Below the pieces are notes generated by a model. It had not been told where the DNA came from. It did no database searches and worked only from the letters and a program-made list of their open reading frames with translations. This document shows, in pieces, positions 44,736 through 53,506 of a stretch of 64,000 bases of DNA. The translations under genes and the position numbers were made by a program. Source of the stretch: Planctomycetota bacterium. Its GTDB lineage: Bacteria; Planctomycetota; Phycisphaerae; WQYP01. Where the stretch lies: contig JAKBMM010000005.1 in NCBI GenBank assembly GCA_021831565.1, positions 16,998 to 80,997 of the forward strand. The letters run 5' to 3'. Within the stretch, counting starts at the first letter, position 1. Every line of letters begins with the position of its first letter.

Positions 44736-46457
44736 ATGCGCATGGCCATGGCTCAACTCAATCCCACCGTGGGCGACATCGCCGGCAACGCCGCCCGTAT
44801 CATCGCCGCAATTGAGGAAGCGCGACGGCGCGGAGCGGAACTGCTGGTCACGCCCGAATTGGCTCTGATCGGTTATCCCCCGCGCGATCTGCTGCTCAAA
44901 CCCATCGTCTTGGCGCAAATGGAGCAGACTCTGGAACAGATCGCCCGGGAAAGCCGGGGAATCGCCGCACTGGTCGGCTATGTCCAGAAAAATCCCGCCT
45001 CCGTTGGCCGCCCCTTCTACAACGCCGCGGCGCTGGTAAAAGACGGCGCCGTTCTGCATCGCGGATACAAAAGCTTGTTGCCTACCTACGACGTGTTCGA
45101 CGAAAGCCGCTATTTTGAACCCGGCCCCCGAGTGGAAATCACGCCGCTGGGCGGCGAAAAGCTGGGCCTTTCCATTTGCGAGGACCTGTGGAACGATGAG
45201 CAAGTCTTAGGCCGGCGCTTGTATCATTTCAATCCCGTGGAAGCCCTGGCGGAGGCGGGCGCCGGTGTTCTGATCAATATCAGCGCTTCGCCCTTTGAGC
45301 TTGGCAAGAATGATTTTCGCCGCCGGCTTATCACACACCAGGCGCGACGCTGGCATATACCGATTATGTATGTCAATCAGGTGGGGGCGAATGACGAGTT
45401 GATTTTCGATGGGAATTCAGTGGTGGTTGATGCGCGGGGAAACCTGCTGGCCCAGGCGCGCGATTTTCAGGAAGACCTGGTCGTGTTCGACCTGCCACTG
45501 CGGCAGGCGGGCCTTTCCGAAGCACCGCCGGCCTCCCTGCCCGAACCGCGCCGCGATATGGCGAGTCTGCACGCCGCCCTGCTGCTGGGTTTAAGCGATT
45601 ATGTCCGTAAGTGCGGCTTTCAAACCGCGGTGCTGGGTCTTTCCGGAGGAATAGATTCCGCCGTTGTCGCCGCTCTGGCCGCCGAAGCACTCGGCGCTGC
45701 AAATGTCGTGGGCGTGGCCCTGCCCTCGCGCTACAGCAGCGATCATTCCCTCCGCGACGCCAAACTGCTGGCCGAAGCGCTCGGCGTTCATTTCCACGTC
45801 GTGCCGATCGAGGCGGTCCACCAGGCCATGGAGGCCACACTCGCCGGGCTGTTCGCCGGCGCCGCCCCCGGTCTGGCCGAAGAAAACATGCAGGCCCGTA
45901 TCCGCGGCGCCATTCTCATGGCGCTCTCGAACAAGTTCGGTCATCTGTTGCTGACCACGGGCAACAAAAGCGAAATCGCCACCGGGTACTGTACCCTCTA
46001 CGGCGATATGTGCGGGGGACTGGCGGTACTCAGCGATGTGCCCAAGACCATGGTGTACCGGCTGGCGCAATTCATCAACGACCGGGCCCGGGCCGCCGGC
46101 CGCAGCGCGCCGATTCCGGAGGGTTCGCTGAGCAAACCGCCCAGCGCCGAGTTGCGCCCCAATCAGAAGGACCAGGACACCCTCCCGCCCTACGACGTAC
46201 TGGACGCCATACTGGAGCGTTACGTGGAAGAGGAAAAATCCGTCTGGAACATCATCGACGAAGGGTTTGATCCCCGGATCGTTCCGCGGGTGGCCCGCCT
46301 GGTTGATCTCAACGAATACAAGCGCAAGCAAATGCCGCCAGGTTTGAAAGTTACGTCGCGCGCCTTCGGTTACGGCCGCCGCATGCCCATCGCGCAGAAA
46401 TACGACCCCGCCGCGATGGCCCGGCGCCCGCCGGAGCCGCCCGCGGCGGGCCAATAA
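44736..46457 (+). CDS. nadE: Glutamine-dependent NAD+ synthetase
   Basis: The 573-residue two-domain enzyme has an N-terminal nitrilase-type glutaminase with Glu in VTPELALIGYPP, Lys in HRGYKSLLPTYDVFDE and Cys in LSICEDLWND. The C-terminal NAD synthetase domain has the PP-loop GLSGGIDSAVVAAL and LLTTGNKSEIATGYCTLYGD. ATG 44736 follows GGAGATTCTT; the upstream 24 codons of the ORF track are not conserved. Confidence 0.97.
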   Translation: MRMAMAQLNPTVGDIAGNAARIIAAIEEARRRGAELLVTPELALIGYPPRDLLLKPIVLAQMEQTLEQIARESRGIAALVGYVQKNPASVGRPFYNAAALVKDGAVLHRGYKSLLPTYDVFDESRYFEPGPRVEITPLGGEKLGLSICEDLWNDEQVLGRRLYHFNPVEALAEAGAGVLINISASPFELGKNDFRRRLITHQARRWHIPIMYVNQVGANDELIFDGNSVVVDARGNLLAQARDFQEDLVVFDLPLRQAGLSEAPPASLPEPRRDMASLHAALLLGLSDYVRKCGFQTAVLGLSGGIDSAVVAALAAEALGAANVVGVALPSRYSSDHSLRDAKLLAEALGVHFHVVPIEAVHQAMEATLAGLFAGAAPGLAEENMQARIRGAILMALSNKFGHLLLTTGNKSEIATGYCTLYGDMCGGLAVLSDVPKTMVYRLAQFINDRARAAGRSAPIPEGSLSKPPSAELRPNQKDQDTLPPYDVLDAILERYVEEEKSVWNIIDEGFDPRIVPRVARLVDLNEYKRKQMPPGLKVTSRAFGYGRRMPIAQKYDPAAMARRPPEPPAAGQ

Positions 46458-46473
46458 AGATGGATTTAAATGT

Positions 46474-47169
<696 letters not shown>

Positions 47170-47223
47170 GCGCGCGTTGAAATTCCGGCGCCGGCCGGCT
47201 GGGAGCACGGGCCTTGCCGGTCT

Positions 47224-47243
47224 GACCTACCCGCGGGCGGGTC
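47224..47243. repeat. GC-rich imperfect palindrome
   Basis: GACCTACCCGCGGGCGGGTC is palindromic with one mismatched pair and is followed by GGCAGGCAGG. It belongs to the same intergenic family as 41450-41469 and 28511-28534. Confidence 0.45.
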
Positions 47244-47353
47244 GGCAGGCAGGTGTCCTCACCCGCAATGTCGTCCCCGCTGGGAGCGCAGCGCAAAGCC
47301 GGACCGCAGGGGTGGCCGGCAGCGCCGGCGGTTTTGTGGATGGAGTCGCGAAA

Positions 47354-48577
47354 ATGGCTTTATGGCGGGAATTTCTCAGGAATCGGCGCCAGCCGAACGT
47401 CTCCGGGGGCGATGGCGATTTGCCCGTGATGTCCTTCGGCGATCACCTGGATGAACTGCGCCGCCGGCTGATCTACGCGCTGCTGGGCAGTTCCATCGGC
47501 GTGGCCCTGGGTTTGTATTATGCCGACAACATCATCAACTTTCTTTATCAACCTTACCTGCTGGCCCTGCGGTGGGGCGGATATCCGCCCCATCTGAGTT
47601 ACTTCAAACCCGCCGGCTCACTGATTCTCTACCTCATGACCGGTATGAAGGCCGGCCTGGTGCTTGCCAGCCCGTGGATTATTTACCAGTTCTGGAAATT
47701 CATCGCCGCCGGCCTTTATCGCCGCGAACGCGTGGTGGTCTACCGGTATATCGGACCGAGCATTCTGCTGTTCGCCCTGGGCGTGGCGTTCTTCTTTTTT
47801 CTCGTGCTGCCGTTCATGCTCAAATTTTTCATGCAGTTCAATCATGAAGTGCGCATGCCATCCCTGGCGCCCAACGCCTGGGAACGGGTTATTTACGGCG
47901 GGGGGCTTGCGTCCAAAAGCACAGCCCACCTTCCCGCCGGCGATGCCGCCAAACTGCCCCGCATTCCCATTGTCCGTCGCGATCCGACGCATTTTCCCGC
48001 CCACAAAGCGGTGCTATGGTTCAATGCCGTGGACAATCAGCTTCGTCTCCACGTCGGTTCGCACACGCTGGAAATCAACACTCAGCCCGCCAACGCCCTG
48101 TTTACCCCCATACCCATGCTCCATGATTATCTGAGCTTTGTTCTCGTCATGTGCCTGGTTTTCGGCCTATCGTTTGAGGTGCCGATGGTGATGATGATTC
48201 TTACCCAGATCGGCGTAGTCAGCGCGCCGCAATTCCGTAGTTTTTGGCGATTTGCCGTACTGGCCCTGGCCATCCTCTCGATTCTTCTGGCCCCCACGCC
48301 TGATGTCGTTACTTTTCTGAGCATTTTCGTGCCGCTGCTGGCGCTGTATTTGCTCGGTTTGGCGCTCTGCGGCCTGGTGGAGCGCAAGACACAGCGACGG
48401 GACGATCCGCGCGATCAGGAAAATCAGCCGTGGCGACCCGCGGCGGAGAATGATCATCCGGCGGAGTCTCCCCACCAGGAAGGACCGCCGGACCAATCGG
48501 ATCAGCCGGACCGGCGGGATCAACCCAAGCCGCCCGATCAGCCCGGCGGCCGCGAAGATTCCGACGATCCCGCTTGA
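47354..48577 (+). CDS. tatC: Twin-arginine translocase subunit TatC with large periplasmic insertion
   Basis: TatC is the receptor of the Tat export system. SFGDHLDELRRRL before the first membrane segment is diagnostic, as are YQFWKFIAAGLY, FGLSFEVPMVM and LAPTPDVVTFLSIFVPLLALY. ATG 47354 (407 residues) follows GGAG. Between the third and fourth membrane helices there is an insertion at about residues 163-255, predicted to be outside the cytoplasm, where E. coli TatC has a short loop. The last 60 or so residues are an Asp/Pro/Gln-rich cytosolic tail. Tat A/B are not nearby. Confidence 0.93.
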   Translation: MALWREFLRNRRQPNVSGGDGDLPVMSFGDHLDELRRRLIYALLGSSIGVALGLYYADNIINFLYQPYLLALRWGGYPPHLSYFKPAGSLILYLMTGMKAGLVLASPWIIYQFWKFIAAGLYRRERVVVYRYIGPSILLFALGVAFFFFLVLPFMLKFFMQFNHEVRMPSLAPNAWERVIYGGGLASKSTAHLPAGDAAKLPRIPIVRRDPTHFPAHKAVLWFNAVDNQLRLHVGSHTLEINTQPANALFTPIPMLHDYLSFVLVMCLVFGLSFEVPMVMMILTQIGVVSAPQFRSFWRFAVLALAILSILLAPTPDVVTFLSIFVPLLALYLLGLALCGLVERKTQRRDDPRDQENQPWRPAAENDHPAESPHQEGPPDQSDQPDRRDQPKPPDQPGGREDSDDPA

Positions 48578-49166
48578 GTCATCCATAGGATCGGCACCGC
48601 GTGTATGCTTTACCGCCGCCGCGCCGCCTCTGCCGGCAGGCCGGGGATTGCGGGGAGAAAACGCACGACGTTTTGCGGATCCGCGCAAAGAAAAACCGCG
48701 CCTCAAAGGCGTTTCGCACGCACCGGTCATGATGAAAAATAGATGGCGTGTAGATTTCCGGTTCGTTGCGATCCGACATTTGCGACGCGGTTTTCCGGTT
48801 CAACCCCGATGGTTATCGGGGGCGGTGAACCCTGCTTGTCGATCAACCTCCTTTCCAACACTTGGTGGACTCATCCGTAAATTATTATCGATTATTCTCC
48901 CCATCGATGCAACAAAAATCCCGTGTCGGTCAAAATTCGCCGGAACTTTGCGATATTTTTCACAGGCGATCCGGAAGCGGCAAACAAGCGGATAAGAAAG
49001 CGTCGTTGCCTGAAAATCAGTGGTTCCGCCAACCCCGGCTATCCCCGATAGCTTGTTGGGAGAGCCACGCCTTTCAGGCCATATCTCCGGCTCATTTGGC
49101 TTAATTGGGCGTTGATATTCCGTCCGAAACAAGGATAATGCGTTCTTTTCCCGGAGGAGGAATTCT
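48578..49166. other. Gene-free gap
   Basis: These 589 bp lack a convincing gene. Small hairpins are visible (TTTGCG/CGCAAA around 48673-48690; CGCCT/AGGCG at 48699-48711 followed by TTT, which could weakly terminate tatC). The minus-strand ORF 48800-49180 is unsupported. I looked for RNase P, SRP and tmRNA landmarks and saw none. Confidence 0.5.
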
Positions 49167-49952
49167 ATGGATCGCTCCATTCTCGTGCGCCTGGTAGGGT
49201 ACCGGGCGGGCTTTTTTCATGGCGATTTTCTTGTTTACGACCGCTGGCGATGGCTCCGGAAACGATTGCCCAAAACACGTAACGGCGAGCGATTGATTGA
49301 TGTGGGATGTGGAACCGGCCAATTCACCATCGCGGCGGCGCTGCGGGGATACGACGCGATCGGTCTGTCCTGGGATCGTCGCAACCAGGATGTTGCGAGC
49401 CGGCGCGCCTCTCTATGCCGCGCGAAGGCGGCCTTTCCGATTCAGGATGTGCGAAAGCTGCATGAAAAAAACGAATTCGTCGGCCAGTTTGATATCGCCG
49501 TCTGCTTTGAAACCATTGAACATATCATGGATGATCGGAAACTTGTCCGGGATATCCACGCCTGCCTGCGTCCCGGTGGAACGCTTTTGCTGACCGCGCC
49601 GCGGTACCTCCTGCGAGCCATCACACCGGAGGACAATGGCCCGTTCCGAAAGGTCGAAGATGGCGGTCATCTCCGGCGCGGCTACACCCCGGCAATGCTG
49701 CGCGAACTCTGCGCGCAAGCGGGCTTCGCCGTGGAAGAGATATCCTCGTGCAGCGGGTTCTTCGCGCAAAAGTGCACCTGGCTCCTGCGGAAACTGCGCC
49801 GCGGACCGGTTCCCCTAGTCTGGCTTACACTACTTCCTTTACGGATTCTGCCGCCACTGCTGGATCGACTGCTCGCGCGTCTTACAGGTTGGCCTGATTT
49901 CACCATTTGCCTCGTGGCCTACAAGCCTCGTTTCCCGCCAGAGCCGCGGTGA
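49167..49952 (+). CDS. Class I SAM-dependent methyltransferase
   Basis: The product of 261 residues has the SAM loop LIDVGCGTGQFTIAAALRG, the acidic FDIAVCFETIEHI and post-motif LRPGGTLLLTAP. C-terminal hydrophobic stretches (VPLVWLTLLPLRILPPLL) suggest membrane association. The substrate is unknown; despite being next to bioB it does not look like BioC. A very strong site GGAGGAGG lies upstream. Its last 34 bp overlap the convergent ketosynthase gene. Confidence 0.87.
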   Translation: MDRSILVRLVGYRAGFFHGDFLVYDRWRWLRKRLPKTRNGERLIDVGCGTGQFTIAAALRGYDAIGLSWDRRNQDVASRRASLCRAKAAFPIQDVRKLHEKNEFVGQFDIAVCFETIEHIMDDRKLVRDIHACLRPGGTLLLTAPRYLLRAITPEDNGPFRKVEDGGHLRRGYTPAMLRELCAQAGFAVEEISSCSGFFAQKCTWLLRKLRRGPVPLVWLTLLPLRILPPLLDRLLARLTGWPDFTICLVAYKPRFPPEPR

Positions 49953-51085
49953 GCTTCCTGCAGCCTGCACATGCCGATAGGTCCTCCAAAGCCCTGGGCG
50001 ATGGTGATACTTCGCCCTCCCGCTTCCAAAGGGCGGCCGTCGAGCGTGCAACGCTTTCGATGACACACGGCCGAAAGGATCAGCGCGACCAGGCCGGAAG
50101 CGCCCAGGCTGTGCCCCAGCCATTGCTTGTGGGAGAATACCGGCGTACGTTCGCCGCAAACCCGGCGGATCGCCGCCAACTCGTAACGATCGTGCCGTGT
50201 GCCGGTCGCATGGGCATGGACGAAAGCAACAGGCAAACCATCCGCCAGGCGGCTCAGCCCGGTCGTCAGGGAATGGGCTTGCGCATCGGCGGAAACCAGG
50301 TGTGTCGCATCAGATCCCAGCCAAGTCGCGCCGATGGCCGGCGAGGCGTGTGCGGCGCGACTCAGACATATTGCCGCGGCCGCTTCGGATATGAAAAAAC
50401 CCGTGCCTTCATCGGAAAATGGCCGACAATGGCGATGCGCATCGGCCCCGGGCGGCGCCAATACCCCCAGATTGTTCAAACCACTTTCAAAAAACGGATG
50501 CACCGAGGCGTCCGCCGCCACCACGATGGCCCGCCGGCATTCGCCGCACCGCAGCGCTTCCACAGCGCGATGCGCCGCGACCAGCGCACTGGCGCACGCC
50601 GCCACCGAGGTATGGACGGCGCCTTCCCATTCGAGAATCTCGGCCAGCGCCGCGCCGAGAGCCGCCGGTCCCATGGCCACGTGCCAGGCGTTAGATTCGC
50701 TTAAGAGCCCGGGCAAACCGGTCTTCAGCGCGCCGCAGGCGGCAAGCCAGGTCAAGGCCGGTCCTTTGCTGGTCGCCAGGAACAGACCGGTATCGCGGCG
50801 GCGGAATTCCGGCGGCCAACCGGCGTCGTCCCAAGCGCTCAGCGCCGCGGCGAGAGCCAACACAATCGAGCGGTCCCAAGATAGATGGTGGAATTTTTGC
50901 GGACAAGCAAATCCGCACTTGCCCACCCGCAAGGCTCTCTCGATCAGCTCATCGGGTATGACGCCGCGATCCACCAGGCGTCGATCATTGCGGATGGCCC
51001 GCCAGTGCGCCTCGACTCCCAAGCCGAGCGGACTTAAAAGACCCAGTCCGTGGATGAAAACGAGATCATTTTTCGCGGTGGTCAC
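49919..51085 (-). CDS. Beta-ketoacyl-ACP synthase-like protein (FabF type)
   Basis: The 388-residue protein keeps the thiolase-fold catalytic residues: Cys in TSVAACASALVAAHRAVEAL, the first His in HAHATGTRHDRYEL and Lys/His in SHKQWLGHSLGASG. The N-terminus GLGLLSPLGLGVEAHWRAI and the gate-like CRPFSDEGTGFFISEAAA are FabF-like, but overall it is divergent and shorter than FabF. It overlaps bioB by 4 bp (ATGA) and follows it, so a role in building the pimeloyl part of biotin is an attractive inference. A general lipid or polyketide role is the alternative. Confidence 0.85.
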   Translation of the reverse strand: MTTAKNDLVFIHGLGLLSPLGLGVEAHWRAIRNDRRLVDRGVIPDELIERALRVGKCGFACPQKFHHLSWDRSIVLALAAALSAWDDAGWPPEFRRRDTGLFLATSKGPALTWLAACGALKTGLPGLLSESNAWHVAMGPAALGAALAEILEWEGAVHTSVAACASALVAAHRAVEALRCGECRRAIVVAADASVHPFFESGLNNLGVLAPPGADAHRHCRPFSDEGTGFFISEAAAAICLSRAAHASPAIGATWLGSDATHLVSADAQAHSLTTGLSRLADGLPVAFVHAHATGTRHDRYELAAIRRVCGERTPVFSHKQWLGHSLGASGLVALILSAVCHRKRCTLDGRPLEAGGRSITIAQGFGGPIGMCRLQEAHRGSGGKRGL

Positions 51086-52200
51086 GAACGAAACATGTCC
51101 ACGGCATCCTGACGCACGGCCACTTCCCCTTCATAAATGATGGGAATGTTGAAACGCCCCGTGTGGCTGATTCGCGAAAGCCGGGGATGTTCGCCGGCCG
51201 GCTCGACCGGTCCATCTTCATAGGTTTGCCAGTCCAGACCGAGATCACGAACCATTTGGTGATCCAACTGGGGGCTGCGGCCATAGGTGGTCAGATAATC
51301 GCCGATCATGGTGCTGTCGGCGCCGGCGAAGAACATCCAGCTTTGCAAATCGCGCAGGCACACTTCGCGGCCACCGGCGACTTTCAATTCAACCCGCGGA
51401 TATATAAACCGGCAGATGCTGATAATTTTCAGGCACTCCATCGGCGCAAGTTTGGGCTGATGTTCCAGCGGAGTGCCGGCGATGGCATTGAGGAAATTCA
51501 GCGGCATGACATCCACACCGATGTCGCGCAGGGTAAAAATAAGGTCCAGGCGATCTTCCCAGCTTTCGCCCATGCCGAAAATGCCTCCCGAACAGAGGGA
51601 AAGGCCCGCTTTCTTGGCGGTGCGAAGCGTGTGGAGCCGCTCGGAATATGGATGGGTCGAAACGATGCTCGGATAGAAGCGCTCGCTGGTTTCAAGATTG
51701 TGATTGATACGCCGCACGCCGTTTTCAAAGAGAAAGCGAGCGGTTTCGCCCGTCAGCGCACCCAGGGTGGCGCAGGCGCGAGTTTTGCCGTTGCGGGCTA
51801 TTTTTCGCAGCAGCGGGGCCAACCAGTTTTCCAGTTCAGAGCGCGTCGGGCCACGGCCGGAGTTGACGATTCCAAAACTATCGGCTCCGACCGCGGCGGC
51901 ATGTTCGGCTGAATCCAGCACCTGTTGGTCGGTAAGTTTGGCGGCGGCGCTCCGCGCGGTCGAATAATGCGACGACTGCGCACAGAACTTGCAATCTTCC
52001 GAGCAGCCGCCAACTTTGGCGGCCACGATGGCGCAAAAGCGTATATTCCGCCCCTGGAAGCGGATGCGAATCTTGTTGGCCCAGTAAAACAGATCGGGAA
52101 TATCGTCGCCTTGGAGGCGGATCAGTTCGCTTGCCTCCGAGCGATTGAGCCATTCACCAGCCAGAACCTTTTCGGCCAGTCCGCGCACGAAATCCAGCAC
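51082..52200 (-). CDS. bioB: Biotin synthase
   Basis: BioB is the radical-SAM enzyme inserting sulfur into dethiobiotin. The cluster motif is GGCSEDCKFCAQSSHY (C-x3-C-x2-C), with the conserved segments YNHNLETS-like INHNLETSERFYPSIVSTH and SGGIFGMGESWEDR. The start is GTG 52200 with AAAGGAG at good spacing. At 372 residues it is slightly longer than E. coli BioB. It heads a two-gene unit with the ketosynthase-like gene, 27 kb from bioA-bioD. Confidence 0.97.
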   Translation of the reverse strand: MLDFVRGLAEKVLAGEWLNRSEASELIRLQGDDIPDLFYWANKIRIRFQGRNIRFCAIVAAKVGGCSEDCKFCAQSSHYSTARSAAAKLTDQQVLDSAEHAAAVGADSFGIVNSGRGPTRSELENWLAPLLRKIARNGKTRACATLGALTGETARFLFENGVRRINHNLETSERFYPSIVSTHPYSERLHTLRTAKKAGLSLCSGGIFGMGESWEDRLDLIFTLRDIGVDVMPLNFLNAIAGTPLEHQPKLAPMECLKIISICRFIYPRVELKVAGGREVCLRDLQSWMFFAGADSTMIGDYLTTYGRSPQLDHQMVRDLGLDWQTYEDGPVEPAGEHPRLSRISHTGRFNIPIIYEGEVAVRQDAVDMFRS

Positions 52201-52331
52201 GCCCCGCTCCTTTCAAAAAACAGTCGCCCGACTGGATGGCCGCCCATGGTGGTCTCATTCGCGTTCCACCGGTATGGAAAATCCATCGCAAAAAAAGACG
52301 CGGTCCTCTATTTCGGCCACCGGATGGATTC

Positions 52332-52361
52332 TAAGAGCCTATCTATTGAGACAGGATCTTA
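52332..52361 (-). repeat. Palindromic 3' element, copy 4
   Basis: The minus strand begins TAAGATCCTGTCTC and ends ATAGATAGGCTCTTA. Its leading TAA is the stop codon of the small membrane protein gene at 52359-52652. The outer 9 bp are inverted repeats with one mismatch. Confidence 0.75.
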
Positions 52362-52652
52362 GCGCAGTCGCGACGAATGCGAATGCAAGCGATTTTTCAG
52401 ATTCACCACATGAATCAGTACCAGCCTCGTTCCATTAAGCGAGTAGATCAGCACCAGCCCCTGGCGATTGTCAATGACGTTGAGCATATTCACGTTGCCA
52501 TAAGAGGAGGACGACGTAAGCAGAGTGTAATCGCTGCTGGGAGCAAAAACATCGGCACGCGCGGACCGGCCCGAGTGGTAAACGGCCAGCACAACCGCCA
52601 GCACGAGAGCGCCAAGCACCAGCAAACCAATGAGCATGGAATCACGTTTCAT
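52359..52652 (-). CDS. Small membrane-anchored protein, paralogue A
   Basis: The 97-residue protein has MKRDS followed by a single hydrophobic segment (about residues 7-25) and an exported beta-rich part YTLLTSSSSYGNVNMLNVID...LNGTRLVLIHV. This aligns along its length with the next upstream gene (SSS, VID/VMD, RLVLI/RLVFI), so they are paralogues. I do not recognise the family; the exported part resembles a single propeller-like repeat. The stop codon lies in a palindromic 3' element. Confidence 0.65.
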   Translation of the reverse strand: MKRDSMLIGLLVLGALVLAVVLAVYHSGRSARADVFAPSSDYTLLTSSSSYGNVNMLNVIDNRQGLVLIYSLNGTRLVLIHVVNLKNRLHSHSSRLR

Positions 52653-52766
52653 TATTTAACTCCCGAAGCATTGCCGTTGGAACGCCAGCTACCTCGCGCC
52701 TCCGGTCCCGCCGGCTGCCTGTCTGCGTGCCATGCGCCGGCCGATCGAGATTACGGTTACGGGAAG

Positions 52767-53072
52767 CTATCGCAGGCGGTGTTGCAGGCGCCTAATGTCC
52801 TGTGAAATACTCTCTGGGGCGATGAACACCAGTCGGCGTGGGTTGGTCGGGGAGATTATCCATCCCCCCAGCACGCCCGTATCGACGTCCATCACGTAAA
52901 CGGCGCCACCGGCGCTGCTGGAGCCGGAAACGGTCAGATAATGACCCCCTCGCAAAATCGCCCGGGCACGGGCGGCGTGCGCGCGCCAGCCGCCGATCCG
53001 GCAGATAAGTCCCGCGGCCAGCACGGCATTGAGAATCAGCAGACCGAGGATGAGCCAATGTCTATTTTTCAT
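52767..53072 (-). CDS. Small membrane-anchored protein, paralogue B
   Basis: The 101-residue protein has MKNRH then a hydrophobic anchor (about residues 6-24), followed by HYLTVSGSSSAGGAVYVMDV and GGWIISPTNPRRLVFIAPES. Its layout matches paralogue A, 115 bp downstream. No catalytic motif is visible. Three such small genes in a row between an oxidoreductase and bioB suggest a unit, but the role is unknown. Confidence 0.65.
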   Translation of the reverse strand: MKNRHWLILGLLILNAVLAAGLICRIGGWRAHAARARAILRGGHYLTVSGSSSAGGAVYVMDVDTGVLGGWIISPTNPRRLVFIAPESISQDIRRLQHRLR

Positions 53073-53149
53073 GGGGCGCCTCTGTCACAACAAGGACCAC
53101 CCTGGACCCACGAGCGATGCGGTTCATCGGCGTCGCCCTGCAAATCCGG

Positions 53150-53395
53150 TTATTTTTCCCGCCCACCGCCGCGCGTTCCGCGGTGCGCGTTGCGAAAAGC
53201 CATGATAATTATTCCCAGCGCGGCGGCCAAGGCTATCCCGTAAGCCGGTATGGGACTCGCATGAGTCGTGATCCGGGGTATAAAAGCCGGGATATTTCTT
53301 TTGGCCAGTTGAGCCAAGGCTAAATCGGGCGAGAGAAATAGGAACAGGCCCGTCAATACACGCAAAAGGAGTCGATGCAAGCGGAACGTATCCAT
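53150..53395 (-). CDS. Small exported/membrane protein
   Basis: The 81-residue product from ATG 53395 has a signal-peptide-like start (LLLRVLTGLFLFLSPDLALAQ) and a second hydrophobic segment YGIALAAALGIIIMAF near the C-terminus, ending in a basic Arg/Gly tail. Upstream ATGs at 53404-53425 are alternatives. It is not a paralogue of the two following genes. The family is unknown. Confidence 0.55.
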   Translation of the reverse strand: MDTFRLHRLLLRVLTGLFLFLSPDLALAQLAKRNIPAFIPRITTHASPIPAYGIALAAALGIIIMAFRNAHRGTRGGGREK

Positions 53396-53506
53396 GACTG
53401 GCATCATAAACCGTCCGTCTTTCAAGTCAAGAACTCCCGCTCTTTGCCCGCACCGGGTCGTGCACGGTTACCGCCGGTCCATGTTGTTCTTCCTTGTGAT
53501 TTTTTT

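Noticed and set aside
48578-49166. Structured housekeeping RNA (RNase P, SRP RNA or tmRNA) in the 589-bp gap
   Set aside because: None of the conserved cores of these RNAs could be found by eye on either strand.
48800-49180. 126-residue minus-strand ORF in the gap before the methyltransferase
   Set aside because: It lacks a ribosome-binding site, has no recognisable domain and overlaps the strong plus-strand start of the methyltransferase.
49167-49952. Methyltransferase as BioC
   Set aside because: It is near bioB but on the other strand, and its C-terminal hydrophobic region and motifs fit a generic envelope-glycan methyltransferase better.
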